Origin: Melieria omissa
Taxonomy: Eukaryota; Arthropoda; Insecta; Diptera; Ulidiidae
Length of the DNA: 64,000 bases
Assembly: GCA_963971225.1 (NCBI GenBank)
Contig: OZ020267.1
Coordinates: 35,926,989-35,990,988, forward strand
Reading direction: 5' to 3'
A program made the position numbers and the translations under genes. The notes under the pieces are model-generated. The model had not been told where the DNA came from, made no database searches, and saw only the letters and a list, made by a program, of their open reading frames with translations. Positions 38,501 through 49,568 of the stretch are shown here, one piece after another. Positions within the stretch are counted from its first letter, which is position 1, and every line of letters starts with the position of its first letter.

Positions 38501-39117
38501 TGCGCTGCTCGTGCGCAGCCGTCGCAGTGTCAGTGCAGTCAGCGCGACACATTAAAATGTCTTTAGCTGGGGCCGTATGCCAATCACTGAATTGGAAATA
38601 ATTTTATTAACTTACGGTTTTGCTTTCCCGTGCCGGGTTTTCGTCGATGCTGCTTAAATTTGTTACACGGCTGAGAATTTTCAGCAACGCAACTAGACGT
38701 GAGTCGTGCTGTTCAGATTGCTGCTGGGCTGAATTGTTGCTATTGTTGTTGTTGTTGTTTTTGGTTGCTGCTGCTACTGCCAGAGGGCGGTGTGAGTTGC
38801 CAAAGTGCACAAAATAATCGCATTAAAAGTGACTCTATGACTGCGTTTGTGACTTATGATTATAAGCGTTGCCGTTCACGCGGCACTGGACGCGGCAGGG
38901 GAGGTGGGTGAAAGCAATGTTCTGTGCTATGCTGTGCTGTGGTGTGGCTGCGCCGAAGGTGGCTTCTAGCTGTTTATTGTTTTATGCGCTTGAGAGTTTT
39001 GTTATTGTTGTACGGTGGCAAGGTTCAGGGTGCAGCAGGTCGTTTGGTCTCTGTGGGTATAAGCGATTCTTAAGCGTTTCTGGAATTTTTGTAGTTGTTG
39101 TTATTATATCGTGTGAT
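35518..39117. other. no gene recognised
   Basis: Mostly AT-rich unique or decayed sequence. A poly-T run followed by AACAGGAACAAACGCACAGG at about 36,325 resembles a retrotransposon tail but was not identified. A GC-rich island lies at about 37,970-38,230 and 38,450-38,960, with frames in both directions that lack support. Confidence 0.4.
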
Positions 39118-39348
39118 GATTTGCTAGACGCCAAAATTATTCATGCAGAAAGAAGATACACCCAAAAACAAAATTGGAGTACGAGAGTAAGAGAAATTTT
39201 TAACAGAGATCCTTTGGACCAGAAAAGGAGAAGACTAATTGAAAAGGCTAAAAGATCAAAGGGTGTGTTAACGTTAGTCGACAAAGAAAGAATGCTTCTT
39301 AAAATACATAAAAATCCAGGAACATATTATTTAGATATTTTCTTCTAA
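39118..39348 (+). pseudogene. unrecognised charged ORF tail
   Basis: The last 75 or so codons of an open frame ending at 39348 (the part after LLDAKIIHAERR) are strongly charged and read like real protein, unlike the preceding low-complexity part. A pyrimidine-poor TTTGCTAG precedes it and could be a 3' splice site. I do not recognise the sequence; a transposase or host-gene fragment are both possible. Confidence 0.25.
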
Positions 39349-39545
39349 GTTTTGCCAACTTTCAGGTTTTAGGCAGCGACCGGTAATAACAGTTATTTAT
39401 GTGAACTATATGTAAAAAATTACTATGAAGGAAATGCCATACAAATAAATGCACCGCGAATCAAACTTGGCAATAAACTTTTTTTTGTAATTTTTATGGA
39501 AAAATCAAAAAATCAAGAAATATTTTTTTATTACATTAAAAAGTA

Positions 39546-40520
39546 AGGGAGAGGGCTGGGGTGTGAACCGGGTTTTGTTTTTCGGCTCTAACTTTTCTCA
39601 GAATAAAGATATCGAAAAATCGAAGATACCGTTGGAAAGGTGAATATATAACGCAACTTTGTTATGAAGACAGATTACCGTTTTGATTGAAATTTAACTC
39701 TCTACGTCCAATTTTCTAAGAACGTGATTTTTCGCTTTTTCAAAAAAGTGGCTGGGTTGTGAACCATCTGGAAAATCCCTATTAAAGTCAGAAAATACGA
39801 AGAAAACACCCATAATTTTTAAGTACATTGAGAATTTATTTAATCAGGAAGCCTCAAGAGGTGAAAAAAAGTTATAATGACGCCTCTTAGGCCAAAAAAT
39901 CGCAATGAATGAAACTGCTCAATTTTTTAAATTTTCATCCTAATCTGTGTCGGAATGTTTGCATGTGAAATACGAACGTGTTCTCGTATTGGCTCACTTC
40001 AAGTGAACACAACGAAATCGAGTTAAATTATATAAAATGACTTTATTTTAATATATCCGTCCATATTTGACAGTGTTAGAACAAATGTAGTACGAAAAAC
40101 AGGTGGTTCATAACCCAGCCACCTCAGTGGTTCACAGCCCAACCACGATGCCATTTTGGAAACTTTAAAATAAACGACACTTACAATCATAATTCGACAT
40201 AAACAAATATTGCATCGTAAAATAGAATCAAAACACTAAATAAACATGTATTACACTGACCTTTTTGCAATAAGCTCAGTCACTAAGATAGCACTTTAAA
40301 AAAAAGCCAACAAGTTTTCGCAGTCGATTTTCAAACACGATGTCTTTCAAACTCGATTGCTGCCACAAGCAATACGTGTTTGTACTTCGGTGTAACCACA
40401 GAGCAGAGTCATATCATAAGACAAAATTGACAGTTGAAAGATTGGCGATATGTCAATTAGGGAAAGAAAAAACGGCAATGGTTCACACCCCAGCCTGGTT
40501 CACAACCCAGCCCTCTCCCT
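39546..40520. mobile_element. TA-flanked DNA element with six internal GGCTGGGTTGTGAACC motifs
   Basis: The terminal repeats AGGGAGAGGGCTGGG and CCCAGCCCTCTCCCT are flanked by TA. Copies of a 16-bp motif close to GGCTGGGTTGTGAACC lie at 39554-39569 and 39750-39765 on the plus strand and at 40105-40120, 40129-40144, 40480-40495 and 40497-40512 on the minus strand. The arrangement points inward from both ends and resembles subterminal transposase-binding sites. No transposase was recognised. Confidence 0.7.
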
Positions 40521-40599
40521 TATAATAATTATTTTAGATTTTTTCATATTAGTCTGCAAAAAACAGTTTTTTCCAATTTATTTCAGTTGTCCTATGATA

Positions 40600-40760
40600 A
40601 CAATTATTGATGACTTTTATTTAAAAAAGTCATCTTTAAAAATCAGTCAGTGTCTTTTATTTTTTAAGTCAGCGATAAAAATCATTCGGTGACTTTTATT
40701 TATAAAGTCATCAATAAAAATTAGTAAGTGAATTTTATTTTTAAATTCGTTATATAAAAG
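40600..40760. repeat. tandem repeat of palindromic 45-bp units
   Basis: Four diverged units each contain a hairpin-like GTGACTTTTATTT...AAAGTCAT segment. They lie just right of the TA-flanked element. Origin unknown. Confidence 0.5.
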
Positions 40761-40789
40761 TAATTTTCATTAACGTACGCAAAAGTTAA

Positions 40790-41240
40790 TGTTTTAATTT
40801 TTTAAAAATATTTTCAATTACATATAAAGTAGAAGCCTCAACTTAGTAAATTTTGAGAAAATATTAAAAAACGAAAATACCCACATCATTCTTGTCCATC
40901 ATCGTTTTTGCGACTTTTGGTATTTGGTATTGACCAGGTATTTTTACGATTTTTTTACTCAATGAACTAAACAAGAGAAAACATGTCTTTGAATTTTTTA
41001 CATAAAAATTTAGAAACATACATTTTAGATATTTTATTTTATGTAAGTTTTACCAATTTTCAGGTTTTTAGTTTCCAAAAATATTTTAAATTAAATGTGA
41101 ACTAGAAGCTTCAGCTTAGTAAACTTTGAGAAAATATTAAAATCGAAAATGCAATCAATTCTTAAACAAGTTTTTTGTACTTCTTGCTACGACTGTTTTT
41201 ACTCAATGAACTAAACAACAGAAACAATGTGTTAAAATTT
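40790..41240. repeat. direct duplication of about 230 bp
   Basis: Two blocks share AGTAGAAGCCTCAACTTAGTAAA / CTAGAAGCTTCAGCTTAGTAAA-type sequence, TTTGAGAAAATATTAAAA, and TTTACTCAATGAACTAAACAA in the same order. They are AT-rich and noncoding. Confidence 0.5.
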
Positions 41241-41700
41241 TTTTGTGAAAAATGTTTCGACTTTGAGCAGCTTATTAAATTTATTACATTTTTGCTTAGA
41301 TTTCTTTGTGTTTTTGTAGTTGGAGTTTTACCTTTTAAACGACATTCAAAAAATTAAAATAGTTAAATTCTGAGACTATAAATTTTTTGAATTTTATGAA
41401 ATTCTATGAAACGAACCACTGTGCATCGTCATGAAGCGATTTCGTCATGAAGCTAATGATAGTGTTGATAATATACAGGTCACCTAAGTCTTTGGAGAAT
41501 AGTGCTTCTAGAAGACGGAAGGGCGGAATAGTGTGCAAGGTAGAGTAACTTTGTAACATCGAAAATGAAGGCCAAACGTTTGGCCTTCATTTGCGAATCC
41601 ATAGTAATCGTTGAAATTTAACTAAGTCTCTGGGCATTTCCGTTACGGATCCAATAACCTATTAAAATTAAAACTGTAGTAGGGAGATTTAGGTATATTA

Positions 41701-42345
41701 CACCGTGCGACAACAAATTTTACAGTTGAAAAAATCTGCATACCGGCGAAACTAGGGGGCCAAATGTAGTTAAACTGCGTTTTAAGTTTATATAAAAAAT
41801 ATTTAAAAAAATGAGCGCATTGTATAATAACAATACGATTATCAAATAAAAGAGAAAAATCCTTAGAATCTTAGAAAATTTAATGTTTTGGTGCAAAAGG
41901 ACGAAGAGGTATTGAAAATATCCTTTTAAAACTTTATCCTTGAATATCCTTGGAAATTTCGAATAGTTTTTCTTTGAAAACAATATATTTTAAGGACTAA
42001 TATGTATACTGCCACATCCTTGAATTTCGTCCTTCTAACTTTATTACAGGATATAAAAAGTTTAATACTTCTAAGATTCTAGGGATTTTTCTCTTTCATT
42101 TGATAGCCATATTGTTATTTAGTTTATTTAGTTAGTTAGTTAGTTTAATGCGCTCAATTTTTAAAATAATTTTTTGAAATAAACATGTTCTTAAAAATTC
42201 AAAGTCCTTTTAAAAATAATCCTGACGTCAGAGAGAAAAACTAAAAACGCAGTTTTACTACATTTGTCCCCTAGTTTCGCGAGTATATCGAGTTTTTCGT
42301 GTGTTTTAAAGTTTTATTTTATTTTATTATTTTCGTCGTACTGTG
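41701..42345. mobile_element. CACC-type long-inverted-repeat element
   Basis: The ends CACCGTGCGACAAC and GTCGTACTGTG are flanked by TTA at 41698-41700 and 42346-42348. The interior shares the AAAACGCAGTTTTACTACAT and TTTCGTCCTT blocks with the copy at 33,878. It is 645 bp and noncoding. Confidence 0.75.
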
Positions 42346-42631
42346 TTATAGGAAAAAGTTGCTTGGTTCCATTGGTTCATGCAAGGAGGTTCAAATTTCC
42401 TCAAATATGTGTCTCCTACAAAATATTTTCAGTAGTCAATATAATATTAAATGGTTCAAAGACGGTTCACCAAAGTCGATTTTCGTCGACTGTATGTCCT
42501 TCTATCTTATGATTTATTATGAACTCAAATGTCATCGAATCTTGAACTTAGAAAACCTAGCGAGCAGGCAAGACATGGATGGTATTGATAGCAAAATAGA
42601 TTTTATGTGCCGGATAAATCGCTATGAGGTA

Positions 42632-43205
42632 TACACCTAAGTCTGTTTTTACACGGTCTTTTTTTACACGGTTTTGATATAACACGGTTTGAAAATTGAA
42701 TATTTTTAATTTTTTTACACGATTTTATTCCATTTAGCACGATTTGAAATTTTATGTACTTAAATTTTTTTTGTCAAATTTAATTTTTGCGAAGTATGTT
42801 CATATCACAAAAAAGTATTTATGAAAGAAAAAAGTCTGAAACCATCGATAGTATCGATAGTGCTATCGATAGTTTGCGAACACTAGCTTAAAGATTTAAG
42901 TGAATTCCCTTTTAGCGCGTACAAGGAATTTTTACTGGTCAAAGCAAATGTGAATAGCACTAATTTAGGGGAATTCCCTTTATGTGCATACAATAAAATT
43001 TACTGGTCAGAGCAATTGAAACGTGTTAATATTTTGTGAACTGTCAATGCAATAAGACGTGTTTGGTAAATAAATTTTAATAGGTTTTGGAGATTAGGAA
43101 CAAATCACCCATTTTTGTATACGATCAATGTCTTTTTTTACACGGTTTTTTTTTACACGGCTTCTTCTGGAACCAATCTACCGTGTAAAAACAGACTTAG
43201 GTGTA
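42632..43205. mobile_element. TA-flanked MITE with TACACCTAAGTCTG termini
   Basis: The perfect inverted ends TACACCTAAGTCTGTTTTTA are flanked by TA (42630-42631, 43206-43207), suggesting a Tc1/mariner-type element. TTTTTACACGG is repeated several times within the arms. A cluster of TATCGATA words lies at 42,843-42,871, and about 60 bp are tandemly duplicated at about 42,900-43,020 (GAATTCCCTTT...TTTACTGGTCA). Noncoding. Confidence 0.8.
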
Positions 43206-43207
43206 TA

Positions 43208-46185
43208 TACTTTTTATAGAGTTGCTTAAAGAACTAAATATGGCAAAAATTAACCCATTCATAGTTTAATGTCCTTGTGGCAACACTGTCTGTTGATATA
43301 AAACTACAAAAACATAAGTTGTGAGATACTTGCAGATGAGGTTAAATGAGGTTAAATTGATGAATGAGGTTAAATTGATGAAATTTTTTACAAAATTGTT
43401 TAGATTTTAGGAATTTTGTATTCTTTGAAAACTATGAATACTAGGGATAAATAATTTTTTTTTAATTGCTCAAATGTGAAATCCTGAAAATGATTTCCAA
43501 ATGAAATCCTGTGCGTGCCAAAGTTTAATTTTCTTCATGTTTCTCTAAAGATTCTTCATGAGATAATTCTTCATTTAGGGAGTATTGACTCAAACACTTT
43601 CAGTCTTTCGCAGACCACCTTTTGTAGGTTAGGTAGTACCAACTAGAAAAAGAAGCCACACGCTGAACCCTTGCAACAGTAAGTGTGTAGTTGTTTGTTG
43701 TAGTTGTTTGTTGTTGCCTGTTTGCTGCCCAGGGTTTTGCTCAACACATTCTCTTCAGAATAATGCGTTTTGGATGTTCTTTTGTATAGGTTAGACTCAT
43801 ATTAGTAGTTAGTAGTTGGTAGTAGAAGTACTTAGATTCATAGTACTGACAAATCGAAGAAGTCACAAGCTCCGATAGATGCTGATGGATTTTTTGGTAT
43901 CTTCTGCCACAATTCCCTTAAGTCTCTATACTCATAATTTCATATTCTAGTTATTTTAGTTATTAGTTATAGTTATTTGTTAGTTATTTAGTTACAGTTT
44001 ATTGCTTAGTATTTCTTTTAATTTAAAATATCTCTATTGAAGACTTAAGTTTAAACTCGGAAACATCTTCCAACCCATAAGAAAACAGACTTTAAAAAAT
44101 CCAATCAACCCCAAAACCGCTTAAATCAAAGTTTAGTGTTTATTTAACTTAAATCAGAGTTTTCTTTTTTTTGTTTGTAATTTTTGCAATCACAACTTCT
44201 GCTACTAACTACTTGCATCTTCATCTATTTGCAACTATAAATAGTTTCTCTCAGTGTAGAAACAAACGCGCGATTTTCTTATAACGCAATGATTGCTTAA
44301 ATTTATGATTTTGTCATCAAAATTTTCTTATGGTCTCGTTTGTCTGTCTTTTTGTTCGTCTGTCTGTTGTGCTGGTCGTTATTGTCTCACAGTCTCACTG
44401 GCTGGATGTGTCCTGTCAAGCGTGTAAAGTCATTAAGTGCAGTTTATATACCTAAAATGTCATTTTTTCCACGGCTGCCAAGTGTGCGACTAAAAGATAA
44501 TAAACTAAGAAGTAAATAAAGCATCATGCACTCCAAAGGATATTAGCCAATGTGGCGCACAAGGATCCACCAGTGGAGAGCAATGCGCCAAAACACAAAT
44601 AAAGTGTGCGCTTCGAAATTTATTTCTGGTTGTAATTTATGGGAGCAGCGATGAGGTTGCCGCGCAGAATGCTCTATGAAAGTGCCGCAATGCAACAACA
44701 ACAACAACAAATGAACAGCCTCCCTTTGGCGCTGACCACAACGCACATTATTAGTTCCCACAATTCACACAGCAATTACGAAAACAAAATACGGCACCGA
44801 AAGCCACAAAATCGCCAATAATAACAATTGCCACAACAACAGCAACAACAACAACAAACATGCATGGAACATGACAGAGCGCGCGCGAGTATTAATGATG
44901 TGCAACACACTTTTATAAAGTGTAAAAAAGTTTTCATTTTTTCACATTCGATAAAATCGCATAATCATAAATTTACACTTTGCACAGCCTCTGCGGAACC
45001 GCCTCCCGATCGTTGTTGTTGTTGTCGTTTTTATTTATTTGTTTTTGTTTTGTTTTGTTTTGATATTGTTTTTGTTGTAGCTATTGGCATAAAAGTCGAA
45101 TCCATATGCAACGGCAGCTGAAGGCAACCGGGTGCGTGGTGAACGGGAAGTGCGAAGGGCAAATGGACAGTCAGCAACAACAATGACAACAAGAACAAAT
45201 GTTGCTAGAGAGCGTGAATCACAAAAGAACGAAGACAACAGCAAATCAAAAAGCAGCGAGGAATGGACCAGCAGCAGAGTTCACGGACGGACATACGGAC
45301 AGCAGCTGAACAACCGGCAACAGCAATGCGAACAAATGAGCCAACAACGCGCATTCATTTTCATTTGCGCGCAATGCCAATTGCCGCGTCGATCCGCCGA
45401 GGTGAATGTGGCGGGCGGCAGTGCGCCGAACGCGACCGCGACTGCGACGCTTGGTTTCAAATGACCGAAGGCAGTCGGCGCAACGGCCAAAACGACAAAA
45501 GCGCACAGCTTTCGAGCAAAGCGTGAAAAATGTGAACGATTGGTAAATTGTTGTTGTTGAGGCCGCTGCACAAATTGATACCAATAGTTGCGCGCCGATG
45601 TCGATGTCGGTTGGCGCGCGTATTTCTGGAATTCGGCACAAATGCAACGCAACAACGACAACAACAATTCAGCAAGTTCACACAGCGCAGAAATTTATTG
45701 GAGTTGCAAACAAAAAACAAAAGAGCAAAAACAAATTACGCGCGCTTTACTTTAAAACATCGGCCAGCCGTCCAACTGGCCAACTGTCCGCCCGTTGCGC
45801 TGCTTTGATTCAGTGCAGCGGGCGTGTGATGCAGCAACCGCCCCCTCAAATGGCAATTCGGCGTTTTGGCAGATGCGATTTTTGCGCTAATCGCGAACAA
45901 AATCGGCACAGTCGAGGTTTTGCGGTTTGCAGACTTTCAGCTCGATAACTACCAAAGGTGTGAAGTTATTTAATTACAGTGCACTAACCGCAAGCGGCGA
46001 AGGTGACTGCGCGCGCAAGGCACAGCGGAGTGCAAAGCAATCGAGAGGCAATAACGGCGGCGGTAAAAATCAATAAGTGGGAGTTTAGAGTTGCCAAGAG
46101 ATGATGATTTAAATGGGTTTATAAGTTTCATATATGTATAATTATTCTTTTTTGTCTATAAAATTAGATAGAAAAATAAAATTTA
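43208..46185. other. no gene recognised; GC-richer island near 44.5-46.1 kb
   Basis: From about 44,540 to 46,080 the DNA is unique-looking with many CAA/AAC and TTG triplet runs and a higher GC content. Overlapping frames on both strands are created by these simple repeats. No splice-linked coding structure was found. It may be a promoter region or noncoding exon of a gene outside the window. Confidence 0.4.
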
Positions 46186-46732
46186 GAGGTATTGTACTAC
46201 TTATAGTGACATATTTTGGTCCTCAAAGTTCCAAATAGATAATTTAGTCCAAAAGCGACTAGTTTCCTCCCTCATTTCATGCCCATATCTTCGTCATTGA
46301 GCAACCACAAACATTTAAAAATTAATTGAATGATTGAAATGTGTATGTTCTTAAAACTTTAAAGTTGTTTTAAAAGGACAATGGATCAGAAAATGAAAAA
46401 CTGAGCATGCCAGGTTACTAAAGATGACCTTTACTATCACGATCGCTTCATTGATTTTGTATCTTTTTAGTATTTAAAATACTAATACTCAAATAATTTA
46501 GAATATTTGTACTTCATTAGAATTGCAGCTTCCGCCTTTTTTTAATAAATTTCAAACCAATTAAGTTAGAGTAATGACATTTTGACACATGATCAAAGAG
46601 ATTTTGGGTTTTGACATACTTACTTTTCCAGAAAATCCTATATAAATTTTCACGGATATAAAGGATTAAAATTTTCAAAGGACCTTTTTCATATCCTTTT
46701 TTTACAAATAGATAAAAATCAATTTTACTTAA

Positions 46733-47478
46733 CCCTTTCGCTATTTGGTTGCCATATGGCAACATGCTACTTTGTGGACGTCTGCATCCTCTATGTTTGG
46801 AAGAATACATTTTTTGTTGGTCTTTAGAATAGCTTGAAGTATTAGGAAAAATACGAAATTAATAAACTGAGTATTAAAGTTAAAAAAGAGAAGTATACAC
46901 GTTTTTTTAATGGTATATCTTGACATAAAAAATGAAGAAGAAGCAGAAAATTTTAGATAACTTTTTGATTTGACGTTTTCAATTTAGATACTTTTTTTTT
47001 AATTTTTGCGGAAGTAAATGAAGATATATTCAAATTTTCGTTATGCATAAAAAGTTTTATGTTTAACCCTTTCGGGACTACTGGGATAAAACGTCTCAGC
47101 ACGTTTTTAATGGCCCTCGGAACAATTATTAAAATCTTACGACCCACGTAAAATATTTTTTCGATTTCGGTGTTCCCGCATAAAAGGATGATTTCAGGAT
47201 TTGCGAGCATCCAATATAATTTTCTAGCCCCCAACATTCATAGCGTGAGAATATTTCTTCTGAGAGAATTTTAAATTTCAAAAATAAACTCCGTCCCGAA
47301 AGGGTTAAGTAGTTATTACAGCCAAAACGATGTGGTTGCTCTCACAGAAAAACACTCTAAAATACAGGGTCCGAGTATAAAAATTAAGAAATTTCTTATG
47401 GAATTTTGGCAATATAACCACATTAGACATACAATTTTAAATTGTATCTTTCCCCAGTAAAAACCTGTAGCGAAAGGG
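46733..47478. mobile_element. piggyBac-like nonautonomous element, family A, copy 2
   Basis: It is flanked by TTAA at 46729-46732 and 47479-47482 with ends CCCTTTCGCTATTTGG and CCTGTAGCGAAAGGG. It is colinear, in reverse orientation, with 12,679-13,425. A smaller TTAA element (47,067-47,304) is inserted at an internal TTAA that is intact in copy 1. Confidence 0.8.
47067..47304. mobile_element. piggyBac-like MITE, family B, copy 1
   Basis: The ends CCCTTTCGGGAC and GTCCCGAAAGGG are perfect inverted repeats flanked by TTAA at 47063-47066 and 47305-47308. It is 238 bp, noncoding, and nested in a family A element. A second copy lies at 53,691. Confidence 0.85.
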
Positions 47479-47579
47479 TTAAGTTCTTGAGCCGTCGCTC
47501 TTTCATTTCATACATGTCAATGTTAAGTATTTTTTATATTTTTTTATTTTTCATCCCCTTCTAAATTAAGGACAAAGTA

Positions 47580-48141
47580 TAGGGTCCAGGCCATTTAAAG
47601 TGGAAGGCCATTCTTGTTTTTGAAAAAAAAGGAAAAAAATGTTTTTTTTTGTTTTCATCTCGATATTCATTTATTTTGGTCCAAGGCGAAATTTTCTAGT
47701 TAGTTTTTGAAAATTATATCGCGTAAATGGCCACCATTAGCTTTGGCCGCGAAATGTGCCCTTTTTTCGGCATTTTCCATCACTTTTGCCAGTGTATCGG
47801 CCGATATGGCTCTTATTTCGCGGCGTATGTTGGCTCTGAGTTCAGCTAGTGTCCTTGGCTTGTTGGTGTAGCCTTGGACTTCAAGTAGCCCCATAAAAAA
47901 AGTCTGGCGGCGTCAAATCGGGTGATCTCGGTGGCCACTCATAATCGCCGTTTGGTTTTCACAATCGAGAAGTTATTTTTAATGTAAAGCTGAACAATTT
48001 CAGCACGTTCTTTTGGAGTGTACTGTTCCATGGTAGAAATTGTCTTGGAATGACGCTTCCAACGCGCTATGTCATTAGTTTGATAGCTCTGTGAAAAGTT
48101 ATAGGGTTACCAGATGCTTCCACTTTAAATGGCCTACCCTG
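47580..48141 (-). pseudogene. internally deleted mariner-type transposon
   Basis: The termini share AGGCCATTTAAAGTGGAAG in inverted orientation, with TA on both sides. On the minus strand a transposase start (MEQYTPKERAEIVQLY, near 48,030) runs straight into a C-terminal part (WPPRSPDLTPPDF at about 47,905-47,945, then KPRTLAELRANIRREI). The middle, including two catalytic Asp residues, is deleted, and there is a frameshift at about 47,890. It lies inside the decayed CACC-type element. Confidence 0.8.
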
Positions 48142-48223
48142 TATTACTATGTTTGGTCTCTAGTTTCACGCCCACATGTATTATTTCCGGTGTGAAATTT
48201 TTTTTTATTTTTGTCGCACGGTG

Positions 48224-48849
48224 CAATCAGACAGATTTGCATACTTAATTCTTTAGAAAATTATAAAGTGTTTTAAAAAAAATTCCATTATAATTGTATA
48301 AAATTGAAGACTTTATTTAGCAAAGTTGGAAAAATTCGATTTAGTTTATACATGCACCGTTTCTTCAGTAACTTGTTGCCAATTACCTCCTAATTCCATT
48401 ATGCCTCTCCCATAGAATCTCTGGTCCCTATTAACAAAAGACTAGGGCTATCGATTTGAAAGCTTTTCTTGGGGCAAATTTTTGCGCGAAATCGATTCGA
48501 TGATTGCGAAATCATTTCCCATAGACAACACAACCAATTAACGTAAACAACACAAGGCTGTGTTGTGAAGGCCCTATGCTCCAGAGAGTGTTCACTCCTG
48601 AAGTGAACACAAAAATAAAATAAAATCATTTCCCATAGACGAGAGCAGGTGGCAATCACTTGGTGCCGGGTCCGGACTAATAGATGAATACTTAAGAATC
48701 TCCCGACCAAGGTTCTTCTTCAAGGAGCCTCTGGCGAGTTGTCCTGATGAAACACAATTCCTCTCCTATTGGGAAGGCTGACCGCTTCTAAGCGATTGTT
48801 TCCTTTAGACGGCCTAGTTTTTGATATTACAGGTCTGAATTAAGGATAG
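48224..48849. other. no gene recognised; probably LINE-derived at its right end
   Basis: AT-rich sequence without supported frames. From about 48,690 onward the minus-strand translation reads like the far C-terminus or 3' region of the adjacent LINE relic. Confidence 0.35.
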
Positions 48850-49300
48850 GGGAGCAGGTAAGGTTAGATAAGCTGGTTGGTCTAGTAGGTCATGCATAGA
48901 CCCCATTCGATCCAGTTGAACCTCCTTAGTGTTGCGCATTGCCGTAAAAGTGATCGGTAAGAATGCGAGTGATCCTAGCGAAGTTCGCAGTAACTTGATG
49001 TCAGTGGCGGATTCAGGGGGGGTTTTGGGGTTGAAATCCCCCGAAATATTTGGATCGACTATAAAACTACGTACAAAGTAAAAGGTATTTTAGAAATATT
49101 AAATAATTACTTTTTAAAACCCCCCGAAATATTTTTCTGGATCCCCGTCTGCTTGATGTCATGCTTGGGGTCCTACTCTAACCCAGAAAAGACCGTGGTC
49201 CCTAAGGAAGTAAGTCGTGGTATTGAGATAGCCGGACAGGAGCAGAGAATGTTATCCAGGGTTTCCTTAGCACCGACTACTAAAGCAGTTTTTGGTAGAT
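48850..49300 (-). pseudogene. LINE C-terminal relic split by a hAT-type MITE
   Basis: Minus-strand translation contains ETLDNILCSCPAISIPRLTSLG (positions about 49,200-49,265), the usual LINE C-terminal zinc-knuckle and arginine-rich pattern, then ARITRILTDHFYGNA after the MITE at 49,002-49,151. Stops are present. At its 5' side it is fused to a mariner fragment. Confidence 0.65.
49002..49151. mobile_element. hAT-type MITE, copy 1
   Basis: The left end CAGTGGCGGATTCAGG and right end CTGGATCCCCGTCTG form a degenerate inverted repeat flanked by an 8-bp duplication, CTTGATGT, at 48994-49001 and 49152-49159. CAGTGG ends with 8-bp duplications are typical of hAT MITEs. Confidence 0.8.
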
Positions 49301-49435
49301 GTTTCCCTGTCAATTCCACCAAACAAATCGCTTTTTGACTGTCAATTCTGGCTTGGCCACTGTTCAACCACGACTGTTTTCGTTTTTCGTTGTCATAAGT
49401 GATCCACTTTTCATTACCAGATACCATTAGATTCG
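49300..49435 (-). pseudogene. mariner transposase fragment
   Basis: The minus strand encodes VSGNEKWITYDN followed by a KRKQSW-like segment, the region around the first catalytic residue of mariner transposases. The usual Asp of GDEKW is Asn here. It is cut off abruptly at about 49,300 by LINE sequence. Confidence 0.65.
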
Positions 49436-49568
49436 AAAATGGATCGATTTGGTTGCAATTCAGTAGTTATTCGCGGGTGGAAGATCGATGATGATGATAA
49501 TTTTTTGCTTTAACTTATTAAAGTGATTTCTACGAGTTTTTTGCAATGCTTAAATTCTGATTCTAAAC

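Larger units (their letters stand above)
46340..48223. mobile_element. decayed CACC-type long-inverted-repeat element carrying three nested insertions
   Basis: Blocks at 46,500-46,732 (GCAGCTTCCGCCTTTTTTT, GACCTTTTTCATATCC) and at 48,142-48,223 (ACTATGTTTGGTCTCTAG, ending TGTCGCACGGTG) match the right half of the element at 16,029. Between them lie a family A element (46,733), a family B element inside it (47,067), and a mariner relic (47,580). The left end is decayed and its start is approximate. Confidence 0.65.

Noticed and set aside
38607..38911. Poly-Asn/Ser/Gln short frames
   Set aside because: Derived from TTG/CAA triplet repeats.
44640..45950. Overlapping frames of 60-130 aa on both strands
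   Set aside because: Produced by CAA/AAC triplet runs and GC-rich composition; no conserved domains or consistent splice sites.
47700..47894. 64-aa frame as an independent small gene
   Set aside because: It is the C-terminal end of a deleted mariner transposase within a TA-flanked element.
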